DNA of 64,000 bases from an uncultured beta proteobacterium. GTDB lineage: Bacteria; Pseudomonadota; Gammaproteobacteria; Burkholderiales; SG8-41. The number at the start of each line of letters is the position of its first letter. The first letter of the stretch is position 1. The notes beneath the pieces are model-generated. The model was not told the origin of the DNA. It ran no database searches and saw nothing but the letters and a program-made list of their open reading frames with translations. The position numbers and the translations under genes were made by a program. Location: contig CAIVHG010000015.1 of NCBI GenBank assembly GCA_903905655.1, positions 46,760 to 110,759 of the forward strand, read 5' to 3'. This document shows, one piece after another, positions 21,070-30,621 of the stretch.

Positions 21070-22245
21070 ATGCCCCAGGACGCCTCCATCTCGTCGGCGT
21101 TTGCGCTGGATGCGCAGGCGCTGACACAGCTCAGGCAGCAGGCAAAGGCGGATCCGGGCAAGGCGGCCGGCGCCGTCGCCACCCAGTTCGAAGTACTGTT
21201 CCTCAACATGGTGCTGAAGAGCATGCGCGCCGCCACGCCCGAGGACTCGCCGTTCGACAGCGAGCAGTCGCGTCTTTACACGTCCATGCTCGATCAACAG
21301 CTCGCGCAACATATGGCCAAGCGCGGGATCGGTCTGGCCGACGTGCTGAAGCGCCAGTTGTCGAAGAATACGCCAGACGCAGTTGCTCCCGCGCCGGCGG
21401 CTGCGGATGCGGCCGATCGGTTGGCTCTGCAGGCGCCGCTGATGCAGCCCTTGCCAGCGATGCAGGAACCATTGAGATTTCCCGACGCGTACCGCGCCGA
21501 GCGTCTGCCGCGGATGCCGGCGCTGAGCGTGGCGCTGCCGGGGGTGCGCGTTGCGACTGATCCTGCAGCGCAGCCGCTGCCGGCGGCTGCTGCGACTGCG
21601 CAGGTTTCTTCAGATGCGGTGCGCGCGGCGACGGCGCAAGCGGCTATGCCCGGCCGCGTCACCGCCAGTGCGCCGGTCGCTATGGCTGCCGGCAGGAATG
21701 CGGCAGGCGCAGTAGCAGCGGGCAGCCAGCCGTTGGCACTTGCCAGCACGCGTGCCTTTGTCGAGCGCATCTGGCAGCACGCAACAGACGCGGCACGCGC
21801 GATCGGCATCCAGCCGCACTTCATGGTCGGCCAGGCAGCGCTCGAAAGCGGATGGGGGGCGCGCGAGATTCGCGCCGCCGACGGCACGCCCACTCATAAC
21901 CTGTTCGCCGTCAAAGCCGGCGCTCAATGGAAGGGGCCGGTGGTGGAGAAAGTGACGACCGAATATGTGCACGGCGTACCGCAGAAAACGTTGGAGAAAT
22001 TCCGCGCCTACGCGAACTACGAGGAAGGCTTTCGCGACTATGCGCAGCTTTTGAGCACCAACCCGCGCTATGCGGCAGCCAGAGTTCCTGGAAATGATGC
22101 GCTGAGTTTTGCGCGCGGATTGCAGAAAGCGGGCTACGCAACCGATCCCGCATATGCAGACAAGCTCGTGCGCATCATAAACGGCGAGACGATGCGCTCG
22201 AGTCTGCGCACCGAGCCGACTGCTCAGGTCGTAGCGCGCACATGA
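21070..22245 (+). CDS. flgJ: FlgJ, rod-capping protein with C-terminal muramidase
   Basis: N-term KAAGAVATQFEVLFLNMVLKSMRAA; C-term glucosaminidase PHFMVGQAALESGWGAREI. Confidence 0.95.
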   Translation: MPQDASISSAFALDAQALTQLRQQAKADPGKAAGAVATQFEVLFLNMVLKSMRAATPEDSPFDSEQSRLYTSMLDQQLAQHMAKRGIGLADVLKRQLSKNTPDAVAPAPAAADAADRLALQAPLMQPLPAMQEPLRFPDAYRAERLPRMPALSVALPGVRVATDPAAQPLPAAAATAQVSSDAVRAATAQAAMPGRVTASAPVAMAAGRNAAGAVAAGSQPLALASTRAFVERIWQHATDAARAIGIQPHFMVGQAALESGWGAREIRAADGTPTHNLFAVKAGAQWKGPVVEKVTTEYVHGVPQKTLEKFRAYANYEEGFRDYAQLLSTNPRYAAARVPGNDALSFARGLQKAGYATDPAYADKLVRIINGETMRSSLRTEPTAQVVART

Positions 22246-22291
22246 AGTCAACCGGAAATCGAGCCGCAATGAACTTGGACCGGGTGGTGCG

Positions 22292-24205
22292 ATGAGCGGC
22301 AGCGTGATCGGTATCGGCAGCAGCGCTCTTACCGCTGCGCAGGCGGGGCTGGTTACGACCGGGCACAACATCGCCAATGCCAACAGCGTGGGCTATCACC
22401 GCCAAAGCGTCGGGCAGAGCGCGAGCACGCCGCTTTTCACCGGCAGCGGATTTTTCGGTCAAGGCGTGAAAGTGGAAACCGTCGTTCGTGCCTACAGCCA
22501 GTTCCTGGACGCGCAGGTCACGCAGGCCTCTGCCAAGTCAGCCTACTACTCGACTTATCGCACCCAGCTGAGCCAGATCGATAACGTGCTCGCTGACAAC
22601 AACGCCGGGCTGTCGCCAGCGCTGCAGGATTTCTTTCAGACGGTGCATGCGGTGGCCGCCGCGCCGTACGATGTGCCGTCGCGTCAGTCCATGCTGTCCT
22701 CGGGGAGCGCGTTGGTAGCGCGCTTCAATGCCCTGGGTACGCATTTTGAAGAGATGCGTCAGGGCATCAACACCGAGCTTACCAGCGAGGTTGCCGAGAT
22801 CAATAGCGATGCGCAGCAGATTGCTATACTGAACGGCAAGATCGTCGCCGCACAGCAGGATGCAACACAGCCGCCCAACGACTTGGCCGATCAGCGCGAT
22901 CAACTCGTGAGCAAGTTAAGCCAGCTCATAGGCACCACTGTAACCAGCCAAAGCAACGGCACCATCAACGTGTCCATCGGCAACGGCCAGAGTCTAGTGG
23001 TCGGTATGCAGTCCATGAGAATTGCGGCCAATCCCGCACTCGACGATCCGCTGCAGCTCAACATCGGCTATACCATAGGCTCCGCCACGACGCCCCTCAG
23101 CCCAGCGACCTTGACCGGCGGCAGCATGGGCGCACTGCTCGCGTTTCGCGACCAGGATCTCGCGACGGCGCAGAATTCGCTCGGGCGCGTCGCGTTGGGG
23201 CTGGCGCAAACCTTCAACGATCAGCATGAGCTCGGGCAGGATCTCAATGGCGCTTTGGGGACGAAATTTTTTACGGCCCCCGTCCCGCGGGTATTGGCGA
23301 AATCGACAAATCTTGGCACTGCAGTGCTCACCGCCGCAGTTGCCGACGTGGCCGCGCTTACGACTAGCGATTACCGCCTGAACGCGAGCGTCGTCGCAGG
23401 AGTCACCAGTTACACGCTGACGCGCTTGTCCGATAACAGATCGACCCAGTACGCCAGTTTGCCGCAGACCGTCGATGGCATCACGATCGCCGTCGGCTCG
23501 GGCGCGGTTGCGAACGGCGACAGTTTTTTGATCAGGCCCACACGCAACGCTGCCGCCGACATCGTGCTCGCTGTCACCGACCCTGCGCAAATTGCCGCTG
23601 CCGCGCCGATCCGAACTTCTGCATCGGGCAACAACAGCGGGTCCGCAACCATCAGCGCAGGGACGGTCGATACGCCACCGCCGCCGAACGCCAATCTGCA
23701 GAATCTCGTGACTATCACGTTTACCAGCCCCACCCAGTTCAAGGTCGTCGGCCTGGGCACCCTCAATCCGAGCGGCCTCGCGTATACCGCGGGCGCAGAT
23801 GTGAGCTACAACGGCTGGACGGTAAAGATCACGGGAACGCCGGCGACCGGTGATGTGTTTACGATCAGCACCAATGACGGCGGCGTTGCCGACGGCCGCA
23901 ACGCGCTGCGGCTTGCTGGCCTGCAGTCGCAGAACACGCTGGCAGGGGCGAGTGCAACCTACCAGAGTGCTTATAGCGAGTTGGCGAGCCTGATCGGCAG
24001 CAAGACCCAGGAGATGGACGTTACTGCTCAGGCGCAAGCCGCGATCGCCAGCCAGGCGACTGCGGCGCAGCAGTCTTTTTCCGGCGTAAACCTCGACGAG
24101 GAAGCCGCCAACCTGCTGCGCTACCAGCAGGCCTATCAGGCAGCCGGCAAGATGATGCAGATCGCCTCGACCTTGTTTCAGACTTTGCTCAACCTCGGCC
24201 AATAA
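22292..24205 (+). CDS. flgK: Flagellar hook-associated protein 1 FlgK
   Basis: GSSALTAAQAGLVTTGHNIANANSVGYHRQSV; C-term VNLDEEAANLLRYQQAYQAAGKMMQIASTLFQTLL. Confidence 0.96.
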   Translation: MSGSVIGIGSSALTAAQAGLVTTGHNIANANSVGYHRQSVGQSASTPLFTGSGFFGQGVKVETVVRAYSQFLDAQVTQASAKSAYYSTYRTQLSQIDNVLADNNAGLSPALQDFFQTVHAVAAAPYDVPSRQSMLSSGSALVARFNALGTHFEEMRQGINTELTSEVAEINSDAQQIAILNGKIVAAQQDATQPPNDLADQRDQLVSKLSQLIGTTVTSQSNGTINVSIGNGQSLVVGMQSMRIAANPALDDPLQLNIGYTIGSATTPLSPATLTGGSMGALLAFRDQDLATAQNSLGRVALGLAQTFNDQHELGQDLNGALGTKFFTAPVPRVLAKSTNLGTAVLTAAVADVAALTTSDYRLNASVVAGVTSYTLTRLSDNRSTQYASLPQTVDGITIAVGSGAVANGDSFLIRPTRNAAADIVLAVTDPAQIAAAAPIRTSASGNNSGSATISAGTVDTPPPPNANLQNLVTITFTSPTQFKVVGLGTLNPSGLAYTAGADVSYNGWTVKITGTPATGDVFTISTNDGGVADGRNALRLAGLQSQNTLAGASATYQSAYSELASLIGSKTQEMDVTAQAQAAIASQATAAQQSFSGVNLDEEAANLLRYQQAYQAAGKMMQIASTLFQTLLNLGQ

Positions 24206-24214
24206 GGAGTCGCC

Positions 24215-25513
24215 ATGCGCATCAGCACTGGCATGATCTACGATCTGAGCACCGCGACGATGCAGCAGCGCCAGCAGCAGTTGCTGAAACTGCAGCAGCA
24301 GATTTCGACCGGAACGCGGATTTTGACGCCATCGGACGACCCGGTGGCAGCGGCCAGAGTACTCAACGTCAAGCAATCGCTCGCGCTCAACGCGCAGTAC
24401 AAGGCCAACAGCGGCATCGCGGTCGCGCAACTCGGGATCGAGGACAATGCGCTTGCAACGGCCAGCAACTTTCTGCAGGAGGCGAAATCCCTCGCGGTCT
24501 ATGCCGGCAACGGCACGCTCGCCGATTCCGACCGCGCAAGCATCGCCGCCCAACTCGAGAATGATTACCAGGGGCTGCTCGGCATCGCCAATACTTCAGA
24601 CGGCAACGGGCAGTACCTGTTCTCAGGGTATAAGGGCGCGACCCAGCCCTTTAGCGAGGCTGCCCCGGGCAATGTGAACTACGCGGGGGACCGCGGCGGA
24701 CGCGAAATGCAGATCGGCGCCAACCGCACCATCGCCATCAGCGATTCGGGCGATGCGGTGTTCCGGGCGATCAAGAACGGCAATGGCACCTTCGTCGCCG
24801 CAGCGGCAGGCGGCAACAGCGGCGGCGGCATCGTCGGCCCCGGCACGGTCACTCAACCCGCGCTCTGGAAAAGCGCATCGAATGCGCGCGATTTCACCAT
24901 CGTGTTCGACGTCACGGGCGGCACCACGACCTACGACATCGTGGACAACGTGAACAATGTATCGATGTTGACCGGCGCAGCGCCGGGAGCCGGACCTTTC
25001 CTGCGCACCTTTGTGCCCGGCGATAACATCGTGCTCGCCAGCCAGAGTCCGCCCGACACCAATGTGACGCCCTTCGATTATGGCGCGACCGTCAAGATCG
25101 ACGGCGCTCCTGCCAACGGCGACAGCTTCGCGGTCAAAGCCAGCACGCAGCAGGATGTATTCACCACCCTGCACAACCTGATTGCCGCGCTTGCCAATGG
25201 CAACGCCGGCGGCACCGCCGCTGCGGCGTCCTATACGAATGCAGTCAACGCGGCGCTCTCCGACATCGACAATGCGCTGAGCAACGTATTGAAGGTGCGG
25301 GCGAGCGTCGGCGCCCGCCTCAACGAGGCCGCCAACACTCAAAGCAGCAGCGATGACGTGGCGCTGCAGTACAGCGAGACGCTGTCGTCGCTGCAGGACC
25401 TTGATTTCACACAGGCGATCAGCAATCTGAGCATGCAGCAGACCTTTCTGCAGGCGGCGCAGCAGTCGTTTATCAAGGTCACCGGCCTCACTCTCTTCAG
25501 CATGTTGTCATGA
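24215..25513 (+). CDS. flgL: Flagellar hook-associated protein 3 FlgL
   Basis: MRISTGMIYDLSTATMQQRQQQLLKLQQQISTGTRILTPSDDPVAAARVL. Confidence 0.95.
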   Translation: MRISTGMIYDLSTATMQQRQQQLLKLQQQISTGTRILTPSDDPVAAARVLNVKQSLALNAQYKANSGIAVAQLGIEDNALATASNFLQEAKSLAVYAGNGTLADSDRASIAAQLENDYQGLLGIANTSDGNGQYLFSGYKGATQPFSEAAPGNVNYAGDRGGREMQIGANRTIAISDSGDAVFRAIKNGNGTFVAAAAGGNSGGGIVGPGTVTQPALWKSASNARDFTIVFDVTGGTTTYDIVDNVNNVSMLTGAAPGAGPFLRTFVPGDNIVLASQSPPDTNVTPFDYGATVKIDGAPANGDSFAVKASTQQDVFTTLHNLIAALANGNAGGTAAAASYTNAVNAALSDIDNALSNVLKVRASVGARLNEAANTQSSSDDVALQYSETLSSLQDLDFTQAISNLSMQQTFLQAAQQSFIKVTGLTLFSMLS

Positions 25514-25938
25514 AACTCAGACTTACCTCAGCTCTCGTTTTGTGCGCCGCCTGCGGCTGCAGCTCGCTGGAGAACAACGGGCCGAGCAATGTGCTGATTC
25601 CCAATCAGACGCTCAACGTGAGCCGCTCGCTGGTGTTGCCGGCGGAATCGATTGTGGCGGGTGCGTTGCTGTTTGCGCTCATCGATCCGCTCGCACCCAA
25701 CTGGCAGATCGCGCACACGCAGCTCGCGGCCGACCGTTACCGCATCAATCTCAAAATGAAGCGCTTTACGAGCGGCGGTGACGGGGAGGCGGCGCAGGTG
25801 TTTTACCGTCGCGCGGAACAGCTGGCGCAGGAAGGCGGCGGTACCGGCTATCGCGTCATCGAATACTCTGAAGGCATCGAGTCCGCTCTTCCCGTCGCGC
25901 AGCGCTTCGCCTCGGGCGTGATCGAGTTCACCCGCTAA
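25510..25938 (+). CDS. Small exported protein of unknown function, ATGA-coupled to flgL
   Basis: 142 aa with N-terminal hydrophobic segment and Cys cluster MKLRLTSALVLCAACGCSSLE; start overlaps flgL stop. Confidence 0.75.
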   Translation: MKLRLTSALVLCAACGCSSLENNGPSNVLIPNQTLNVSRSLVLPAESIVAGALLFALIDPLAPNWQIAHTQLAADRYRINLKMKRFTSGGDGEAAQVFYRRAEQLAQEGGGTGYRVIEYSEGIESALPVAQRFASGVIEFTR

Positions 25939-25963
25939 GACCGTTCACGGCCAGCGACATTAC

Positions 25964-26734
25964 TTAGCGAGCCTGCCCGGCATAACGCAGCGCGGTCTCG
26001 AATCCTGCGGCGAAATAGCGCTCGAGCGTGGGCACCCAATGCGGCAGCATGACCAACAGCCCGACGAAGCCGACCAGCATGGTGATCGGGAAGCCGATCG
26101 CGAACAGATTGAGCTGCGGCGCTGCGCGCGTCAACACGGCGAGCGCTGCATTGGTGATGAGCAGGGCCGCGATCAGCGGCAGCGACATCAGCACCGCCGC
26201 CTGCATCACCATGCCGCCCCACTGCGCGAGCAGCATGCCGCCTGCTGCGGGCGCGGCCGGAACCTGCTGGAACGATTGCGCGAGCGTCGTGATGAGCAGC
26301 AAGTGACCGTCCAGCGACAGGAACACCAGCGTGGCGAGCAGGCCCAGGAACTGCCCGGTCCCCGACACCTGCGCGCTGCTCAGCGGGTCGTAGAACTGTG
26401 CGAATCCCAGGCCCATCTGCAGCCCGATCACTTCGCCGGCGGCCTCGATGGCCGTGAACACGATGCGCATCGCAAATCCCATACCCACGCCGAGCAGCGT
26501 CTCGCGGGCAAGCAATAGCAACCCGGAGGCGCCGGCGGGATCGAAGCCTGCGCCGGCCGGCAGCGTGGGCGCGACGAGCACGGCGATCATCAACGCAAGC
26601 CCGATCTTGGCGGTGACCGGAAACTGTGCATTGCCGGTCACGGGGGCGGTGGCAATCAGCGCGAGGGTGCGTGCAAACGGCCAGATCAGCAGCCCGATCC
26701 AGGCGTTGAGCTGCGCTGAGGTGAGAGTGATCAC
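25964..26734 (-). CDS. fliR: Flagellar export gate protein FliR
   Basis: TSAQLNAWIGLLIWPFARTLALIATAPVTGNAQFPVTAKIGLALMIA. Confidence 0.95.
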   Translation of the reverse strand: MITLTSAQLNAWIGLLIWPFARTLALIATAPVTGNAQFPVTAKIGLALMIAVLVAPTLPAGAGFDPAGASGLLLLARETLLGVGMGFAMRIVFTAIEAAGEVIGLQMGLGFAQFYDPLSSAQVSGTGQFLGLLATLVFLSLDGHLLLITTLAQSFQQVPAAPAAGGMLLAQWGGMVMQAAVLMSLPLIAALLITNAALAVLTRAAPQLNLFAIGFPITMLVGFVGLLVMLPHWVPTLERYFAAGFETALRYAGQAR

Positions 26735-26767
26735 GGCGGCCGGCGTGCGCAGCGGAGGATGCGTCGT

Positions 26768-27037
26768 CTAGCCGACGATACCGGGGATCGAGGCGTAGAG
26801 GCGGCGCACGTAGTCGACCAGCAGCGCCGTCATCCACGGGCCGGCGAGGATCAGCGTCATGAAAATCGCCACCAGTTTCGGAATGAACGACAGGGTCATT
26901 TCATTGATTTGGGTCGCGGCCTGAAAGATGCTGACCAACAGCCCCACGGCGAGCGCGGCGAGCAACAGCGGAGCGGCAACCAGCAGCATGACGAGCATTG
27001 CCTGCTGCCCCAGTGTCATTACGCTTTCGGGAGTCAT
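26768..27037 (-). CDS. fliQ: Flagellar export gate protein FliQ
   Basis: MTPESVMTLGQQAMLVMLLVAAPLLLAALAVGLLVSIFQAATQINEMTLSFIPKL; 89 aa. Confidence 0.97.
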   Translation of the reverse strand: MTPESVMTLGQQAMLVMLLVAAPLLLAALAVGLLVSIFQAATQINEMTLSFIPKLVAIFMTLILAGPWMTALLVDYVRRLYASIPGIVG

Positions 27038-27090
27038 GGTTTTCCTGCGTTTAACTTTCTGATTTCCGGATTAGTGACAAACCAAAGCTT

Positions 27091-27181
27091 GTCATTCCGG
27101 GGCCACGCAGTGGAACCCGGAATCCAGTAATTGAAACCCCTGGATTCCGGATTCTGCCCCCGCGGGCAGTTCCGGAATGAC
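27091..27181. repeat. MITE/REP-like nested palindromic element in the fliQ-fliP gap
   Basis: Terminal perfect 10-bp inverted repeat GTCATTCCGG (27091-27100)/CCGGAATGAC (27172-27181); inner perfect inverted repeat CCGGAATCCAG (27117-27127)/CTGGATTCCGG (27140-27150). Confidence 0.85.
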
Positions 27182-27224
27182 GATATTTGGCGATCGTTCG
27201 TTCTTTGGCTGAGGTTCATTTCGC

Positions 27225-27971
27225 TCAGGTGACAAAACTCTGGGCGAGCGAGCCGATGAGCAGCGCCCAGCCGTCGACCAGCACGAATATCATGAGCTTG
27301 AACGGCAGCGACACCATCGACGGCGACACCATCATCATGCCCATCGCCATCAGCACGCTCGCTACTACCATGTCGATCACCAGGAACGGGATGAAGACGA
27401 CGAAGCCGATCTGGAACGCGGTCTTCAGCTCGCTCGTGACGTAGGCCGGAATCAGGATCTTCATCGGCACCTGCTGCGGGTCGTCGACCTGCGCCTGTCC
27501 AAGCTTCACGAACAGCGCGAGATCGTTTCCACGCGTCTGCTTGAGCATGAAGCTGCGCAGCGGCACGCTTGCGGCGTCCAGCGCGGGCGCCAGCGCCATC
27601 TTGTTTGCCATGAACGGCTGATAGGCCTCGGTGTAGATGCGGTCCAGCACCGGCGACATCACGAACAGCGTGAGGAACAATGACAGTCCGATCACCACCT
27701 GGTTGGGCGGCGCGGACGGCGTGCCAAGCGCCTGGCGCAGCAGCGAGAGCACGATGATGATGCGCGTGAAGCTGGTCATCATCAGCAATACCGCCGGCAG
27801 AAAGGTGAGCGAGGTGAGCAGCAGCAGCGTCTGCAGGCTCAGGCTGTAGGTCTGCCCGCCGCCGCCAGTTGGCGCGCTGCTGAATGCCGGCAGCGCCGCC
27901 TGCTGCGCCCATGCCGGCGCCGCGCAGGCGCCCGCGAGGAGCGCGATCAGCATCCAGCGCCGGACGTTCAT
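27225..27971 (-). CDS. fliP: Flagellar export gate protein FliP
   Basis: [63 protein letters not shown]; start set at ATG 27971 (signal peptide). Confidence 0.96.
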   Translation of the reverse strand: MNVRRWMLIALLAGACAAPAWAQQAALPAFSSAPTGGGGQTYSLSLQTLLLLTSLTFLPAVLLMMTSFTRIIIVLSLLRQALGTPSAPPNQVVIGLSLFLTLFVMSPVLDRIYTEAYQPFMANKMALAPALDAASVPLRSFMLKQTRGNDLALFVKLGQAQVDDPQQVPMKILIPAYVTSELKTAFQIGFVVFIPFLVIDMVVASVLMAMGMMMVSPSMVSLPFKLMIFVLVDGWALLIGSLAQSFVT

Positions 27972-28396
27972 CGCCTGCGCTCCAAACGCTCCTTCAGCCA
28001 CGAGGCGAACGGGCGCTGTGCTCCGGTCTGCGCCGGCACCTCGGGTTTCTCGGCGAGTCGCGGCATGCGGTGCAAGGAGCGCACCGCTCCCGGCGCGACG
28101 CCGAGCACCAGCCACGTGCCGCCGATCTCGACTACCACGACGCGCTCACGCGGGCCCACTGCAGCAGCGGCCACGACGCGCAGCGCACCGCCTGAGGCGC
28201 CACCGCGCAGCGAGTAGCGTTTCAATAGGTAAGCCGCGGCGCCGATCAATGCCAGCACCACCGCCATGGCGACAAGCAGCGTGGCGATCTGGCCAGTGAC
28301 TACTCCGCTTGCGTTGGATGCGGGCTGCGCTTGCGCGAGCCGCGTGAGCGCGAGGCCGCTCGCGGCGAGCGCCAGCTTGAGGCTGCGCTTGCTCAT
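27968..28396 (-). CDS. fliO: Flagellar biosynthesis protein FliO
   Basis: Single TM plus [12 protein letters not shown]...[32 protein letters not shown]; between fliN and fliP. Confidence 0.9.
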   Translation of the reverse strand: MSKRSLKLALAASGLALTRLAQAQPASNASGVVTGQIATLLVAMAVVLALIGAAAYLLKRYSLRGGASGGALRVVAAAAVGPRERVVVVEIGGTWLVLGVAPGAVRSLHRMPRLAEKPEVPAQTGAQRPFASWLKERLERRR

Positions 28397-28821
28397 CGCT
28401 TCAGTTTTTGCAGGCGCTCGGAGGGCGTGATGATGTCGGTGAGGCGGATGCCGAACTTGTCGTTGACGACGACCACTTCGCCCTGCGCGATCAGGCAGCC
28501 GTTGACCAGCACGTCCATCGGCTCGCCGGCCAGCCCGTCGAGTTCCACTACGGAACCCTGGGCGAGCTGCAGCAGGTTCTTGATCGCGATCTTGGTGCGG
28601 CCCAGCTCGACCGTAAGCTGCACCGGGATATCGAGGATCATGTCGATGTCGTTGTGCGTGCCGGGCTTGGCGGCCGGCGCCGAAAACTGCTCGAACACCG
28701 GCGCATTGATGGCGAGCGCGTTTTCCGGCGCACTCGTCGCGACCGGCGCCGCCTGTTCCTCCATGGCGGCGGCCCAGCTGTCCGCTGAAACCTGTTCTTC
28801 TGCTGCGGTTTGGGTCATCAC
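28393..28821 (-). CDS. fliN: Flagellar switch protein FliN
   Basis: DMILDIPVQLTVELGRTKIAIKNLLQLAQGSVVELDGLAGEPMDVLVNG. Confidence 0.96.
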   Translation of the reverse strand: MMTQTAAEEQVSADSWAAAMEEQAAPVATSAPENALAINAPVFEQFSAPAAKPGTHNDIDMILDIPVQLTVELGRTKIAIKNLLQLAQGSVVELDGLAGEPMDVLVNGCLIAQGEVVVVNDKFGIRLTDIITPSERLQKLKR

Positions 28822-28830
28822 TTTCTCCTG

Positions 28831-29820
28831 TTAACTCTCGCCTGCGCTGCTGGGCAGCAGCTGCTCGACTTTAAGGGCGTATTGGCCGTTGGAGACGCCG
28901 TAGATGCACTCCATCACCGGCACGCTGTCGACTTCGGCTACCATCGGCTGCGGAATCTCGAGCGCGATGACGTCGCCCACCTTGGTTGCCAGCAACTGCT
29001 CCAGCGTAAGCCGTGCATGGCCGAGGTTGGCCACGAGCTCGACCTCCGCGCTTTGCACCTGCTTGGAGAGCAGGCGCACCCAGCGCTTGTCGACCTCCAT
29101 GTGGTCGGCCTGCATGCTGCTGTAGAGCACGTCGCGTATCGGCTCGAGCATGGCGTACGGCATGCAGATGTGAAGTTCACCGCCATCGCCGCCAAATTCG
29201 ATTGTGAAGGTGGTGACGATGACGACCTCATTGGGCGTCGCGATATTCGCAAACTGGGTGTTCATTTCGGAGCGCATGAACTCGAACTTCAGGGGCGAGA
29301 CCGGCGCCCACGATTTCTCGAGTTCCGCAAACACAATGTCGAGCGTGCGCTGCACGATGCGTTGTTCGGTGGCGGTAAAATCGCGTCCTTCGACGCGCAT
29401 GTGCACCTGCCCATTGCCGCCGAACAGCTTGTCGACCACCAGGAACACCAGGCTGGGATCGAAAATGAAAAGCGCGTTTCCGCGCAGCGGCTTCACCTGC
29501 ACCAGGTTCAGGTTGGTCGGCACCGGCAGGTTGCGGATGAACTCGCTGTATTTGATCACCCGCACCGGGCCCACCGTGATGTCGGCGCTGCGGCGCACGT
29601 AATTGAACAGGCCCAGCCGCAGCAGGCGCGCGAAGCGCGCATTGATGAGCTCGAGCGTCGGCATGCGGCCGCGCACGATGCGCTCCTGGGTCGCGAGGTT
29701 GTACGGACGCACGCCGTCAGCGGGCGGCAGCGGCTTCGCTACCTCGGGCTCACCGGCGACTCCGTTGAGCAGCGCGTCGACTTCGTCCTGGGAGAGTATC
29801 TCTGTGCTCATCGCCGTCAC
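28831..29820 (-). CDS. fliM: Flagellar switch protein FliM
   Basis: EILSQDEVDALLNGV...YNLATQERIVRGRMPTLELINARFARLLR; an alternative ATG at 29811 is possible. Confidence 0.96.
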   Translation of the reverse strand: MTAMSTEILSQDEVDALLNGVAGEPEVAKPLPPADGVRPYNLATQERIVRGRMPTLELINARFARLLRLGLFNYVRRSADITVGPVRVIKYSEFIRNLPVPTNLNLVQVKPLRGNALFIFDPSLVFLVVDKLFGGNGQVHMRVEGRDFTATEQRIVQRTLDIVFAELEKSWAPVSPLKFEFMRSEMNTQFANIATPNEVVIVTTFTIEFGGDGGELHICMPYAMLEPIRDVLYSSMQADHMEVDKRWVRLLSKQVQSAEVELVANLGHARLTLEQLLATKVGDVIALEIPQPMVAEVDSVPVMECIYGVSNGQYALKVEQLLPSSAGES

Positions 29821-30515
29821 TGGATGATGAAGGAGGTAAACAGCACGCCTAGCACCGGCCCGTTGCGAGTGGGAGCTGCAGCGGGCGTCTCAGCAGTCGC
29901 GGTCTGCGGCGTGGCGCTGTCCGCCGGCGGCGTTGGCGCGGGTGCGGCCGCGTCTCCCACGGCTGCCACGCTCTCGCTGGCGCTCGCGCCGTCTGCGCTC
30001 GCCGCTGCCGGCGGCTGCGCGGCAGGCGTCTCGGCGGGTTTCGAATTTTCGCCGTCGCGCGGCTCGATGATCGCGTTGACGTGTAGCGCGATGTCGTCGG
30101 CCAGCCTCTTCTTGCCCTCGACCTTAAGCAGTTCCGATGCTTTGCGCGCCGAGAGCAGCAGCAGTATGCTGTTGCGCAGCTCCGGCATGTGCTGCTTGAG
30201 CGCGTCTGCGCTGGTGTCATTTATCATTTTCAGGGTGATCCCGACCTGCAGGAACTGCGGGTTGTCCTCCAGCTTCAGATTGACGGTGAATGGCTCCAGC
30301 ACGAGGTAGATCGGCTTGTCCGCCGCTTTGGGCGCCTCTGCCGCCACGCTGGGCCGCATGTACCAATAGAGGACTGCGCTCAGGATGCAAAGGAGCCCGA
30401 CACCAGCCACCGCGATGCGTTTCCACGGCCGTGCTGCGGGCGGCGCAGCGGCGCCCGCGTCCTTGAGCTTATCCGCATCCTTTTGAGTCTCTTTCTTGAG
30501 CGCGCTTACTGCCAT
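29817..30515 (-). CDS. fliL: Flagellar basal body-associated protein FliL
   Basis: N-terminal TM, YLVLEPFTVNLKLEDNPQFLQVGITLKM; upstream of fliM. Confidence 0.9.
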   Translation of the reverse strand: MAVSALKKETQKDADKLKDAGAAAPPAARPWKRIAVAGVGLLCILSAVLYWYMRPSVAAEAPKAADKPIYLVLEPFTVNLKLEDNPQFLQVGITLKMINDTSADALKQHMPELRNSILLLLSARKASELLKVEGKKRLADDIALHVNAIIEPRDGENSKPAETPAAQPPAAASADGASASESVAAVGDAAAPAPTPPADSATPQTATAETPAAAPTRNGPVLGVLFTSFIIQ

Positions 30516-30621
30516 GATGCTAGATGCCTGAAACTGTGCTGTGGCTTATTATCGCGGGCCGCATGCGCATGGATATTGCGAAATAGGGTGTGCAATTGGA
30601 GCCTGCTTTGCGGGTTGCAAA

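Noticed and set aside
22994-24553. 519-aa minus-strand ORF opposite flgK/flgL
   Set aside because: Shadow ORF overlapping confident flgK and flgL, no recognisable domain
28810-30309. 499-aa plus-strand ORF opposite fliM/fliL
   Set aside because: Shadow ORF; the minus-strand genes are unmistakable fliM and fliL
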